A stretch of DNA of 64,000 nt from Candolleomyces eurysporus (GCA_027579435.1 JANBPK010000766.1:1-64000); one strand, 5' to 3'. Positions 22,638 to 34,965 are shown, counted from the first letter of the stretch. A program made the numbers and translations. The notes: generated by a model not told the origin, from the letters alone.

Positions 22638-24908
22638 ATGTTTCTACGCCGCATCCCTCAGTCACTTCGAACTGCAAGAATTCCCCCTCCCTCCCCACTC
22701 ATACATAGATTCCCCCAAGTCTCGGCTCGTTCATTAATCTCTGCCATAAATTTCCAACCAGGACAACTCTTCGTCAATGATGCTCCCAACAGTGCGGGTT
22801 TCACCTCAGTGTCAGAGCGGACCCAAACCGTCACACCTCAGGCCGGAACGGCGGAGCTAAATGACGCAGTCCCAGCTCTCCCTTCCATCCAAGACTATGA
22901 AACCGGACTCGCTACTGCTTTCTCTCGAAAACAGTACGAAGTCGCCAACCCCCTCATTGCCAAACTCATCCGCCTATACCGAGCAGAACCCTCTGTTCGT
23001 CTTACTCTGTTCCACGACATCCTCCAGCGGGATGATGTCGACCAGTTGGCCGATGAAACCCTACTCGACATTCTCCACTTACTTCGGTCATCTCCATACG
23101 AGGCAAATTACCTGAATCCCGAAACTCTTTGCCACCTCCTCCAACAACGAGGCGACCACAAACCCATCTATGATGCGCTCATGGACATCGTGAAACTCTG
23201 GTTGCAAGGCGTTACGGTACCTTCGGGTCTCGCAGGCCTCCAGTACCAGCCTCCGGCTACCATAAAGGAAACCTTTTTGATTATCCAGGGAATGGTCGCC
23301 AAGCAACCCCAGCCAGCACTGAACCTGTTCAACGAACTCGTGGAAAAGGGTATCGTCCCTGGCCACGCAGTGTCAGACTTTGACCTGTTGGGCTCAGGAG
23401 ATCCCCGGCTCGTGATGCTCGTGGGTTTAGCCAAGGCAGCCCTCCACTGGGAATGGTCTCCCATAGCGACAGGATGCGTCCAAACTCTCCTCAAAACACC
23501 AAGTGGCGAACACCCTCTGGTCCCAGACCTCCTTACGGAAGTGATGACACACTTGGTGGACGGCCAGCTCGCATCACCACCAACCGATCCCAGCACCAAT
23601 CTCAAGTTATGCTTGGACCTCATCCGAGCTGCCCATTTCCGCCGGTGCCCGGCACCTGAAGACCTCATTCGCCGTTTCTACGAGATCGCGAGGGAGTCTG
23701 ACCAAGGCGCGGAAGCTGAAGCGTTGTACCATTTCACCCGAAGCCACCCAGTTGTTGCGGAACATTATTATCCTCCCCCGCGAGGATATGCGTTGGGGTG
23801 GCTTATGGACCAGTGCTATGACAGCAGTCGATACCAACACCTCTGCAAGGTTCTTGCTAAAGAGGTTGTCGACGACAGGTTGTCCCTTCCTGTGCACTGG
23901 AGCCCACGGTTCATCCAAATCACGGCTTCAACGGGAAACCTCACACATGCCAGGGTGCTCTGGGAACGCTTTCGCGAGGGAAAGGACGGGGCCAGTGTGG
24001 TTGGTGATGGAGACTTGTTTCTTGCCATGGTCCAGGAGTTGACGACCCTGATTCGAGGGATGAAGGCTAAATCCCCTCCAACAACCACGGGCAAAAGGAG
24101 GAGGAGGGCCAAGATCAGGGAGGACGCGTTCGACCCCGATTCGGTGGAGCACTGGGAGTTCTTTTTGAGGCGCGTCGTGGGCCACTTTGAAGGGAGTCGA
24201 AAGAACCTTCACCGTGCGCCCCGTCACGTCCTCGTCTGCTACATCCGGGCCTGTTTCCTCCAAGGCAGGCTTCGCACGGGGCTTCGGCTTCTGCAGAGTC
24301 TCGCCAGACGCAGAGAGGTGCCGGATATCGAGGAATTGAATTTTTGCCTCGGTAAGATTGGGGAGGAGGACCCTCAGATGGCTCTCAAGTTCATCCGCCG
24401 CATGGACGAGCTTGGAGTCCCTCCCAATCCGGGGACGTATCTCAGCATTCTGGACCGAGCAAAGGACGGAGGGGATTTCGCATTGGTTGACGGCCTCGCA
24501 GACATTCTCTTCACGCAATACTTGGACGAGATGAGCGTCAAGGATCTGGCGCTTCTCTCGCGGAATCTGGTGGGGCGGCGACCGCAGGAGACTCCAGACC
24601 AGTTCGAGTGGCGTCTTGAGAAGATACTCGACCGTGCTCAGACTTGGTTAGAGAGGCATAATGTCCCCCCTTTGCAGTTTGGCGTTTCCCTCGCGGAATC
24701 GGCCCTCCAACTGGAGGCGCCGTGGACGGCATCTAAAATTTGGCTGCGCCTTGTGCGAGACAATCTCGCGCAGGAAGATACAGAACATACTCTACTACGG
24801 ACTCGTATTTACAAGATGCTCGAGGAGCATATGGCGCAGGGCAGAGTAGATGGAGACCGACGGATGCTAATCCATTTGTACAATACGGACTCGCTAGCAG
24901 GCTGCTGA
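22638..24908 (+). CDS. PPR-like mitochondrial protein, intronless
   Basis: Single 756-residue open frame with no intron, unlike every neighbour. The N-terminus (MFLRRIPQSLRTARI...) is rich in Arg, Ser and hydroxylated residues with no acids for about 40 residues, as expected for a mitochondrial presequence. The body is almost all alpha-helical with repeated helix-pair patterns resembling pentatricopeptide repeats, e.g. QPALNLFNELVEKGIVPG, and ALKFIRRMDELGVPPNPGTYLSIL encoded near 24378-24450, which is a good PPR unit. A basic patch (GKRRRRAKIRE) is encoded near 24090. Likely role: RNA processing or translation in mitochondria. I cannot assign an orthologue. The ORF boundaries are certain because the frame is uninterrupted. 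Confidence 0.75.
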   Translation: MFLRRIPQSLRTARIPPPSPLIHRFPQVSARSLISAINFQPGQLFVNDAPNSAGFTSVSERTQTVTPQAGTAELNDAVPALPSIQDYETGLATAFSRKQYEVANPLIAKLIRLYRAEPSVRLTLFHDILQRDDVDQLADETLLDILHLLRSSPYEANYLNPETLCHLLQQRGDHKPIYDALMDIVKLWLQGVTVPSGLAGLQYQPPATIKETFLIIQGMVAKQPQPALNLFNELVEKGIVPGHAVSDFDLLGSGDPRLVMLVGLAKAALHWEWSPIATGCVQTLLKTPSGEHPLVPDLLTEVMTHLVDGQLASPPTDPSTNLKLCLDLIRAAHFRRCPAPEDLIRRFYEIARESDQGAEAEALYHFTRSHPVVAEHYYPPPRGYALGWLMDQCYDSSRYQHLCKVLAKEVVDDRLSLPVHWSPRFIQITASTGNLTHARVLWERFREGKDGASVVGDGDLFLAMVQELTTLIRGMKAKSPPTTTGKRRRRAKIREDAFDPDSVEHWEFFLRRVVGHFEGSRKNLHRAPRHVLVCYIRACFLQGRLRTGLRLLQSLARRREVPDIEELNFCLGKIGEEDPQMALKFIRRMDELGVPPNPGTYLSILDRAKDGGDFALVDGLADILFTQYLDEMSVKDLALLSRNLVGRRPQETPDQFEWRLEKILDRAQTWLERHNVPPLQFGVSLAESALQLEAPWTASKIWLRLVRDNLAQEDTEHTLLRTRIYKMLEEHMAQGRVDGDRRMLIHLYNTDSLAGC

Positions 24909-25274
24909 AAATGGAGCGCAAGATCTGAGGCTGAGAGAGGCGATCCAGGAATTCCTGAGAGTTCTTAAAGAGGCCGGAGAGATTAATGAGATTGGAAAGA
25001 GAATCTGCGCCAAAAGATTGGGTCGAGCGTCCGGAGAATGGCCGGAAAGGATGCTCCCGTGATGTGTGCTGGATATGGAGATTGTCCTACGATTCCATGC
25101 GACGATGGTTTAGGACCAAGTTGCAATGGCATATAAAATTTCGAAGACTTCGAGACAAAGCGCCCGAAACGTGCCACGGGAACAGCAGGCATAAAATCGC
25201 AAAGGCAAAGGGATCCTCGACTGCTGGCCCCGCCTGACCACCCACTGCTCCTTGCCTGCACCCCCCACAACACG
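24909..25274. other. Intergenic region, PPR-like to Zn2Cys6 gene
   Basis: 366 bp: 3' flank of the PPR-like gene and promoter of the next gene. Nothing recognisable inside. Confidence 0.5.
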
Positions 25275-28047
25275 ATGCCCGCAGCGCGCCCCAAGAAAGA
25301 AAGCGTCTCGGCGTCGCCTCCTTCCGACGACGGCCATCTCAAGGACTCACACGCCGAAAACAGCAAAAGCAAGAGAAAGTATGTTTGTGATTGTCCGAAT
25401 TTTCTCCGCNGCCCTTTCATTTTCCCCCTCTTCACCCCGCGTTCCCCACATCCGTCTCCCCACATTGCCTTCTGTCTGTCCTCTCTGCCGTTTTTCATGA
25501 TGTCAATTCGTTCTGTCCCTTGCCGATGTCCCCNTACTGACTTGTTTTTTTTCGCGTTTTNAGGAGGCAATCCCAGAGTATGTCGCATTCATNGNCCTTC
25601 CGCCGCCCGACGCTGACCCACGAATCCACAGGCTGCGACGCCTGCAGAGCGCGCAAGGTTCGCTGTGCNCGCGAAAATGCAGAGGATCCAAAGACTTCGT
25701 GCAGACACTGCATCACCCTCGGCATCCCGTGCACATACGACTACCAGCCCAAAAAACGCGGGCCCCCAAATCTGTGAGTCAGTACCGCAGTGTCCTCGAG
25801 ACGCCATCCTGAGAAAACCAGNCTATCTGCGCCGTCTCCAGGAAGCTGCAGCGGCGGCAGCGGCCAACACTTCGCAGGACGGCGCATCAGAAGCGGAGCC
25901 CCAGTCGGCCACCGCCAGTAGTCCGCCCCAGCACCTCCACATCTCCCCTGTTATCCAGCCGAAGAGTCCGACGGCTTTCTTAGAGTCTTCGCTCAATCCG
26001 CAGCCCGCGGTGCCCTCCGTGCCACTTCCGCCCTCGAGATATCCCATCGCAGCAGATACCTACCATCCACATAACTTCCCCCCGCCCCCGTCGGCCCACC
26101 ANACCCACTCGTCGCCTCCGTACAGCGGTCCCCGCTCCGCTGACCCCACATCCAACGGAAATGGCCTTCTCCACGGCCCCATTTCTTCACCGAAAACAGA
26201 GGAGTCGTCCTATTCCCAGGATGCCTATGGTAACTATCCACCGGTGTTCAATGCGTGGTCATACGGCAAGCAGCAGCATCAGCCGGTGATTCCATTACCT
26301 CCGCCTCAGCAAGTCCCCCCGCTCTCGTACTACTACAGACCACGACGACTCGAGGAAATTGCCCCTCGCGACACCATCTCTCTCATTATTGCTCTCTTTT
26401 TCGACTTTGTCTACCCCCTGACCCCATGTGTTCACAAGCCATCATTTATGGCTGATCTCCATGCGCGGCGAGAAGAACGGGATCCCCTGTTCTTTGCGCT
26501 CGTCATGTCGACTGTTGCGTCTACCTTGGTGCAAGTACCGCGATCGTACGTGCCCCTAGAAAGGCCAGTCGTCCGGAAACTCGCACAGGTGAGAAGTTTC
26601 GCTCTGTCCCTTCAATCTCCCATCGCTCATCAGTTGCTAGACCTGTCATGAGGCCAGCCGACACATCACCATCGCTTCCTACGACCCGCCCACTTCAGCC
26701 CATGTGGTGATTCGATATTTGTGGGTTTTTTTGTGTCTTCTGTGGGGAGACTTGATTATTGACAATCAATCCTAGCGATTGCATCTACCATTTCTGCGAA
26801 GGCCACGATGCGACTCAGCATGCGGCCTTCGGAGAGGCAGCGCACATCGCGATCACCCTTCGACTCCACGAAGAAGCGTCGTACGAAGGTCTTGATCCCA
26901 TTGAATGCGAAGTCAGAAGAAGAATATTCTGGCTGCTTTTTGGTGGTGAGTATTTTTCTCTCAAGTTCTCACCCATTTTTTTCCACAGGTAATGATTATT
27001 TTTTGACAGCTGATAAATCCATGTCTATCCTCCTCGGCCGTCCCATCTCACTCAGAGACGAAGACTGCACGGTTCATTTCCCAAAAGAGTTGGACGACGA
27101 GTAGTACGTTTCTGCCACCGTTATGTCCGACGTCCATTTCACTGACCACTTCCCACTCCTTAGCATCACACCAAGCGCATACTTGCCACAACCGCATGGC
27201 AAGACAGCGATCGTGTCCGGGCTCAATTACATCTCGAGAATATTTGCTCTGCTTGGAGAGATCTTGGTTCGCATTCGGGTAGACAAACGATCTCCGCCAC
27301 AGGGCCAGTTTGCAACCGCTCGACTCGAGGAAGTCCAGTCGCTCCATCAGCGAATCATGTCCGCTCTCAGCCACACTCCAGAACCTCTACGGGCGAAGCC
27401 ACTTCACAATCAACAGTCCGAGTATGGAGGCGCAGGGTTCCGTCAAGCCACTTTCGCCGAGGTGAAAGATTTCTTTGACAACCCCAATGCGTCCAGGGTC
27501 AACGCCCTGAATCCGTTCTTGGTAATGCAGGCCAATCTTTATGTGACGCAGGTCAGTCCATCTTTTTTTCATGTCTTGATCCCCGTTCAAGTCGCTGATG
27601 CGCCCGCCTTTATAGCAACTTGTGCGATTCGTGATTGACCAATACCGCGATGAGTTGATCTTGAGTCTACACGGGCAGATCGACGAGCAGAAGGTCGCGG
27701 AGGATAGGGAAGCTGTTGCGAGTGATCTTTTGAACATCTTGCATAGCATCCCTATTCAGTCGATAGCGACGAATGGTCCGAGTTTGGTGCATAAAGTACG
27801 CTTTGTGGCGTCGACGCTGCTTGACGCCGTGCGCAAGGCGGAGATTGCACCTGCTTCTGCCGCGAGGGCACATGCATATCTCTGTACGTTTTCTTTCCTT
27901 CTTACATGTCTTTTGAGGGCGATGCTGACTGGGCGTCTTTTTCCAGGGGACTTCTTGAGCATTCTCTCTGAGATCGAACGCAATTATCTTCTCGATGATG
28001 ACAGGGATGGAACATCTAGCGCTGACGGGATTGGAATCATGGGCTGA
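25275..28047 (+). CDS. Zn2Cys6 fungal transcription factor
   Basis: Nuclear DNA-binding regulator. The start at 25275 (MPAARPKKE) leads to a basic Lys/Arg run and then the zinc cluster C-x2-C-x6-C-x11-C-x2-C-x6-C encoded at about 25632-25733 (CDACRARKVRC, SCRHC, PC), split by short introns with acceptor at about 25632. A Pro/Ser-rich region with an Ala run follows (25840-26330). The fungal-specific transcription factor domain (middle homology region) starts near 26350 with ISLIIALFFDFVYPLTPCVHKPSF and continues through AFGEAAHIAITLRLHEE, CEVRRRIFWLLF and SILLGRPISLRDEDC. It ends GIGIMG at the TGA at 28045-28047. About seven short introns. Several N bases in the first 900 bp; one is within the zinc cluster codon after RC. 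Target genes unknown. Confidence 0.88.
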
Positions 28048-28634
28048 GCCCTCGATCCTCCGTTGTTTGATTTATTCGTATACTTTTTTTTCTGTGCCCT
28101 CCCTTTCTGACGACGACGATGACGACGTGTCTAACCTGTGTATTTTTTTCCTNCCCCCCTTTCTGCTGCAGAACGCTTCTGTATCCCTACAAGTACTATG
28201 TAACCCTGCGACCCGGTCTGGTTGGCTCTCCCTCATACCCCGATCTCTCGAGATATCTCTTTCTCTTTGGTTTACTTACTTATTTTTCATTCACGCTATC
28301 ATATATCTTATACGTAAGAACCACGATGTATTCTTATAAGCTACGCCCCGCGAACATGACACTTGAAATGAGCTACCTTTCTGTCCGATATTGAAGTTGA
28401 TTTGGACGCGATATCAGGATTGATTTTTCTCTGAACTTGTCTGAAGGGTGAACCTTTCTGTTCGCATTCAACGGACTCGAGTCTTGAGATCACTGCGCTC
28501 GTTGGTGATGATGCTATAGTTTGCTTGTATTTGGCCGCGTTCATTCATGAACGCGTCTGACGCGTTGAGCGCCTACTTCATACTTGTCTCTGTACGCTCC
28601 ATCACGCCCCCTCGACCCTTGGTGACCCGGAAGA
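28048..28634. promoter_or_regulatory. AOS1 promoter region with tandem MCB-like sites
   Basis: 587 bp between the Zn2Cys6 stop and the AOS1 start. Two ACGCGT hexamers lie at 28551-28556 and 28560-28565, 9 bp apart and 70-84 bp upstream of the AOS1 ATG. In yeasts ACGCGT is bound by MBF for G1/S expression; use here is inference. The left part is T-rich. Confidence 0.45.
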
Positions 28635-30216
28635 ATGACCAGCTCAACGAACGAACCGAGCCTTGGCAGTACTGAGCAGCCAACGGCTACTGCGACCCTC
28701 ACGGAGGAAGAAGCCAGTCGATATGATCGTCAAATGCGATTGTGGGGTCTCGAGGCGCAGCAGAGGTCTGTGCACTCCATTACTCCTATTCCTATTGCTA
28801 CTCTACAATACAAGAAGCNGTCTTGCTGAATCCCTCGTGATCACGCTCTAGAATGAGAAATGCCACGATCCTGGTTGTCCGACTGAGAGGTATCGCGACG
28901 GAGGCAATCAAAAATGTGGTGTTGGCTGGAATTGGGAAGCTNGTGATTGTGGATGGAGAAGAGGTTGCTGAAGAAGATTTGGGAGCGGGGTTCTTCTATA
29001 GAGACGAAGACGTGGGGAGGAAGGTAAGCTTATTAAAAATCCCTCTTCCCCTGGTTGTTTCCTTTTTTTTTTTCTTTTCGTTCCAAGTTCGGTGGTGCGG
29101 GGTATTGATGGCTATTTTTCGGATGCTCTGGTGCGGTGGCGCCCCCCTCCACTCGCTCGTTCTCTCTCATTCTCGCGCTGCCTATTTGCAGAGACTTGAG
29201 GCTGCCAAACCGAGAATAGAGAGTTTGAACCCCCTTGTGACCGTTGAGGTTATTGCGGAGAGGGTCCATCCGGATAGCGCAGAGTTCGAATCCATCATTG
29301 AGAAAGTGGATTTGGTGTGCATCACCGACGAGAGTAAGGACACATTGGTGAGAATTAGCCCGTAACCTTTCTTTTTCAATTGGACTTCTAACCTTCCTTC
29401 TTCCTTGTGGAAAACAGGTCTCAATAAACAGGCTGTGTCGAAAANACAATAAACCGTTCTACGCTGGAGGAACCTATGGACTTCATGGCTACATATTTTG
29501 TGATCTATTAAGCCATGAACATCTTGCTCCGTACGTCTGGTTCTGCGGCATTCTATGTGACTGGCGCGTTAATCGAAGTTCTTATGCCTGTGATCCTTGA
29601 CCCGGTAGAGCGCGCGGTGAACAGGGAGAAGCTCCTAAAACCATCAAGACAACTGTCACTTACACTCCCTTCGAGCAGGCGCTGCAACATAAATGGTCCG
29701 GCCTCACGAGGAGGCAAACGAAAGAAGTCAACCCGGCGCTCGCATTCGCTGTTTTAGGTATGTTCCATTGAGTTGCTGGGGTTTCCGGTTTGTTTGTTTG
29801 CTAATGGAGGGGCCAACGCCTAGCCCTATGGCAGTACCAATCTCTCCATAACGATCAGCTTCCAAATGGTCNTGATAGCGCTACGGAGCTCGAGGCTATT
29901 GCNAACGGCCTTATTTCAAGTGCTGATGTGAATAAACAAGTTCTTACCCACATTCCTCGAGACCTCATGGAGTATGAATTATTCTGGCCTNAATTGGAGT
30001 GTCATTTGACTAATTTAATTNTTTCTTCGTTTTTTTTCTAGATCACTATCTACCATTGCAAGCCACGAGTTCTCCCCCGTCTGCGCGATCGTGGGTGGAA
30101 TGTTGGGGCAAGATATTCTCAAAGCTTTGGGCGGTCGCGACCCGCCTATCGCTAATCTATTCGTGTTCGATGGGAACACCGGCAGCGGCACTACAGTGCG
30201 AATGAACATGACTTGA
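28635..30216 (+). CDS. AOS1: SUMO-activating enzyme E1 small subunit AOS1
   Basis: Non-catalytic half of the heterodimeric SUMO E1, pairing with UBA2. The start at 28635 gives a short Thr/Glu-rich leader and then EEEASRYDRQMRLWGLEAQQR, the hallmark of E1-like ThiF domains. Next come ATILVVRLRGIATEAIKNVVLAGIGK with VIVDGEEVAEEDLGAGFF, and PRIESLNPLVTVEV. The end has SHEFSPVCAIVGGMLGQDILKALGG and NLFVFDGNTGSGTTVRMNMT before the TGA at 30214-30216; this is the typical AOS1 C-terminus. Length, about 350 residues, is usual for the family. No adenylation-domain Cys is expected in this subunit. Six or more short introns. N bases at several positions in the coding sequence (about 28819, 28942, 29444, 29872, 29903, 29991) do not break the frame. 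Confidence 0.92.
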
Positions 30217-33200
30217 TCATTGCGTCCTTTCTTGCTTTGTGCGACCCAGATGCTAATTTATCCCCCGTTTTTCCTNCTGCTGTGNTTGGCATCATGNACT
30301 GTCAAAGTGANGGATTTGCANGAGGTCCGTTTGCAAGGGCCGCGCTGAGTTAGGATCCATCTCGCGCTCTGGCGTCAACCCAGTATCGCCTAATACAATC
30401 ACTCACTCGACCGAGTTTAGCAAGGCTGAGGAGTGATTACCTTTCACCGAGGTTGAGTGTGTTATACTTGGCTTGTTGGACGAAGTGTGTCCTCAAAAGG
30501 TAAATCTTAAAAACGGCTATTTTGGAAGNCGNNCGTGCCTTTTATGTGGCTTTGATTGCANCAGCATCTTACAGCCCCCTGGCTCAGAAGCTCATTCANA
30601 ANGGCTGGTGCGTCTCATCTTCGCTTGCTTCAAACAACATAAACGATGCAGAACGACGCGCACCAGAACTCATGCTCGGCAGTTTTCAGAATTACCACTC
30701 TTCGGTTCTCTGCTGATACAGTTCGTAGTGAGCTCCGCATATGTGCGGTCGCTGCGAACGCATCCCTTCTCTCTTACGAGAACTCGTCTCTAGCGAAACC
30801 AACTGGAGAGTGCAATATTGCGGCCGGGTCCGGATGTTGAACCTTGAAGGAGTGCGGATTCCCTCCTACGCCCGCTGAGGCAATTGTTCTCATCCTTGAC
30901 AGCCTCGTGAGCCAAGCACGAGGTCTTTAACAGGACGCGATACCGTAATAGCCTAGGTATGACATACCTTACCCCACATTTTCACTTGAGCCCACTGAAG
31001 GATGCTGTCTACCCCACGGGCCTGAACGTTCCGATTTTTATCCGTTTATGTCGATCATGGTTACTTTCACAAGGAAATTCCCTGAATTGGACCAAGACCC
31101 ATGGGAGAACTGAGCGATTTATTTTTCCGACCCCCCAACAAACTNAAGATAATTGGTTCCCCCCGGTGCTTTTTTCGTCGAGCTCTCGAAGAAAGCCGAA
31201 GGTAGTAGTACCGATTTCAATTCCCGGAGTCTAGTCAACCCATCTAATCAAAATCAAATCCCTCGTCGGATTTGGATGACCCAGTGAGTTTTCGAAGGGC
31301 ATCGGTCGAATTTGGCGTTGATCAAGAAGGATCGATGAAGGCCATGCACTCCGTACGTGCTATCCTCTTCAGNATGTCATTGAATTTAAAGTTTCACCTT
31401 GGTTTTAACGGTCNCTTCTAATGGCGTAAGCCTTTCAGCCTGTCAACGGACTGTCTGGGGAAGGGGTAAGTATGAAGCTCCAAGGGTGCGGGATCCGTGT
31501 AGCGGCCTCTCCTCTGCCAATCACAATAATCATCCTGTTGTCAAGAACGGTTCTCAGAGCCTTGAGGCATGACCTTTGCCTTTTACCCTGACCCTCTCGG
31601 CCCGTTCAATGTGGCACCTTCAGACGAGATGACAATTCGGGTAAGTTCCTTTCTCATCGGTTAACATGCAGTAAATCCCACCATCGGGCCGCGGATGTGA
31701 CCATCGCTTGCTCGGACTGTGCGTATTGGATAGGACTTAACCCTGGAGACGTATGTCCGAAACGTCGCTAGAAGTAAGGCTTGATGCTGCTTGTTTTTGT
31801 CGATGACAAGGATCCATCTTCGTCGGGACAACCAGGAAGCAGCTGCGGTTTCTCGGTGTGCTAGGGTTAACTCCGTCGTCCTGGCTATGGAAACCCAATT
31901 CTAGCGGTTTGAGCGCTTGACAATGCGCCGTTTTCAGGCCTACTGTACAGGTGGGAAGTCAGAAGTAAAATTGGAACGATGTGGAAAACGATCTGTGGTC
32001 TGGTGTCGTGAAAGGTCCGTTCAATATGGCATAGCTGGTGCAGTAAATTGCGATCATCGCAAGGGGAACGTACTAGTGAGTATTTAACTACATGCCATCT
32101 ACCCATCCCCACCTCTTTTGCCTACTGTGACTCTATAGAGACCGTATAGGTCGCAATACTGATGCAGTGGTGCGCGGACGAGAAGTCGAATCGTTCTTTT
32201 GACCAACTTTCATATGGGCCAGTATGGGCCAGGTCACCGTATCTTTGGCTCAGTTTGGGGCTTGCTTAGAAGGTTTCTCTCACTGGTGCATTCTATTCGC
32301 TTCAACCTTTATCCTGAGCTCACCTGGTGCCTTCAAACCCGCGCAAGGACATGTTATCGTTATCAACCCTTGCATGTAAAGCGATATGGATCCGACTGTC
32401 ATGTCAATATAGCTGTCTGAAGGTTGCTGAGGGTTGGTCCGGACCCCTATCTCTTGTCTGGAAAGGTCAGCGATGATGGCGGCTGCTTTAGCAAGCAAAT
32501 GTTGTCAGTGCGGCGGAAAAAAATCGGGGGCTGAAGGCGCACATTGGTTGAGTGACCGACAAATCTCGATTTGTGGGTTCGATTACCTTTTTGGAAAGCC
32601 TGTGGCTTGTGTCCTTTTCTGATGGTGATCGAGAAGGCGCACCCGAAGGTGCTTTGCAATCCCCACATGTGGGGTAAAGATCGTTACGGCCATTGCCGGC
32701 ACTGTGTGGTAAAGGAAGTTCTAAAGAAACACTATGTATGTAATGTCACTAGGTTGTTGGATTCGGGTACACTGTTCATAGTGAAACGCGTTCACTTTAA
32801 AGTAGATTCAGTCGCCAAGATGAGAACTTTGGGAATCGACAAGAGACGCCGTTTGCTGTGGGCTTTCCTGAAGTGTCGGTAGAACAGCACCCCAAAAATC
32901 CCTGTTATCATGCCTGTGAGCATCGACTTTGTTATGCCTTCCATTAGAACAATTTTTCGGTATTTTTTATAAAGTAGCATTGGCTGACCATTATCAGCTC
33001 TCAACCACGCTAGACGCCACAATCATTCACGCGACCAATTTGACGCTGGTAGACGTGCACAAGTCGCCCGTTGAGCATTCCAGGGCAGCTCGGGGGAGAG
33101 GCTGGAATTACCCATGTCGAAAGAAAGATGGAGCGAGATGGATGAACGGACCAATCTTTAGTTTCCACCGTATGCCTAGCCATAGTGACAGCCAAGATGT

Positions 33201-34584
33201 GGGTGCAATTGTAGATCGCGACTGTGGAGGTTTTTGCTCTATATGCACCCGACTCCGGGATCTTTTCTCTAAAATGAAGAGTCAATGCGGGGCGCCGCCG
33301 CGTTCCCTCGATTGCCCCAGGTAGCTGCCCTCGATTATCGTAGAAATCCGTTCGCATGCCCGCAACAGCGAGCCCTAGACTCCTGGGACGCGTGTTATAG
33401 AGATAAAACCATGTGCGATTACCCCACCCTCTCACGACAGAATGAAAGAAGTGGTTATGCTCCGCCCTGCTAAGAATTTGTTAGCCCTTGGAGAAGACCC
33501 TCCAGAATGCACCCGTTAGTGTCATTCTTCTCTACTTACCTGCGGCATTTCTTAGAGATGTGGCCGAGGCTCATATGATCGTCATCACATCTTCGAATAA
33601 TTTCAGCTGTGGCTCAATACCCTGACCATAATTCTAGGAGACGCCGATTCCGGTGCAGATTTCATCTTAAGTCGCCTCGGCTTCCCTACCATGACGAAAG
33701 TTTATCAAAGCGCACCTTTGTTTCCAAACCTTCAGTTTCCGAGAAATCTTACTGTCTCTGTTCCTGCCCACGCTGTGCAGCATGCAGCCATGTATGTAGG
33801 ACGATTCAAGCTCCAAGACCACACCTTAGGTTTATGGTTATCAACATGCTTCTAGATCCCACTCTTCCATTGCCCGAGAAGACCCTGCAAAAAAGAGGGT
33901 TACAACCTTGTATTATCAATTTTAAGAGTCCCGACTCAAAAGGCCTTGAAGATGTCCGATATCTCCTGGAGCGTATCTCTAGCTCACATTTTCTCCCACA
34001 GTAAATTTTCTTTGTCGGAGAACGAGGGCTCAGATTCTTGATTGAACAAGATGCGCCAGTCGGCCATTCTCTAGCCCAACGCGTCTCTGGCACTACTGAG
34101 GCCGGTATGATGAAAGTTGATCGAAGTTCTTCGCATACAGTCCAATAACTCACGTAGCGTCCCGCTGGATCCCGCCGTCAAAGCATTGTCACAAGTTTAG
34201 ACCAGTCTTCCACGTCCAAACATGGAAACGACGAATGCATGAGGCTAGGGGTCCTGATTGGATGGGAGCTTGTGTGTGACATTGGACACCCGGAGAAACA
34301 GTGCTTCTTCCTCCCGAGGTTTGGAAGGAGATTCCCCGTAGGATCGTTGACTGAGAGTAGAAGCTGTGATGCAATATGTTTGAAATTCTTTTAATATCAA
34401 CAAAAGAATAGATGTGGCAACCCTACGAGTACAAGAGTACAACGACAGATTTCTTTGGCAGGAGGATTTACTGGGATGAAGGGCCTAGTTTCCATTTGAG
34501 CTTTACAGTCCCACACTCTTCTATCTTATCTCTCGGACCATCAATGGGTTTTGCAAACGCTAATGCTTAAACCAAGTCTGAAGG

Positions 34585-34603
34585 CTCCCGGTTGCGCCGG
34601 GAG
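34585..34603. repeat. GC-rich 7-bp stem hairpin
   Basis: CTCCCGG at 34585-34591 pairs with CCGGGAG at 34597-34603 across a 5-base loop (TTGCG). It lies in the gene-poor stretch, 430 bp upstream of the phospholipase D start. Function unknown; may be chance. Confidence 0.4.
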
Positions 34604-34953
34604 TTGCCTTTTGCTCCTAGTACTCCGGATGGGGGAGAGGCGGTGGTCATGTGGTGGTGAGGCTTTGACGGCCACCGTCAATGTCAAATTTATGTGATGA
34701 GCATCGACTAGTTCCGTTCAACATAGATTGCTAATATACTATTGATGATGTCCTCGAGTTTCTGCACAGAAAGGTTTGGAAGGGGACCCACAGTTGTAGT
34801 AATTCACAGATATACTTTTGAGGATTTCAGAAGGTCTTACACAAGTATCTGAGTACCACGAACATGTCGATAGCTCGGTTTTGTGCGCTTCAACCAGGTT
34901 CTTCGGGCTCAACCTACTGGGGAGTTGGACCCATAGAAACCCACATGGGAATT

Positions 34954-34965
34954 GATGACGTCATC
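34954..34965. promoter_or_regulatory. CRE/ATF palindrome upstream of PLD
   Basis: Perfect 12-bp palindrome GATGACGTCATC containing the full CRE consensus TGACGTCA (34956-34963), 73 bp upstream of the phospholipase D ATG. It is the binding site of bZIP factors of the ATF/CREB family. That this gene is so regulated is inference. Confidence 0.55.

Noticed and set aside
32510..32600. B-box-like GGTTCGATTAC suggesting a tRNA
   Set aside because: No A box at the right distance and no acceptor stem can be paired.
32571..32882. Cys/His-rich 103-codon frame as a zinc-binding protein
   Set aside because: Cys/His spacing fits no known finger, and there is no upstream or downstream exon support; kept only as part of the gap observation.
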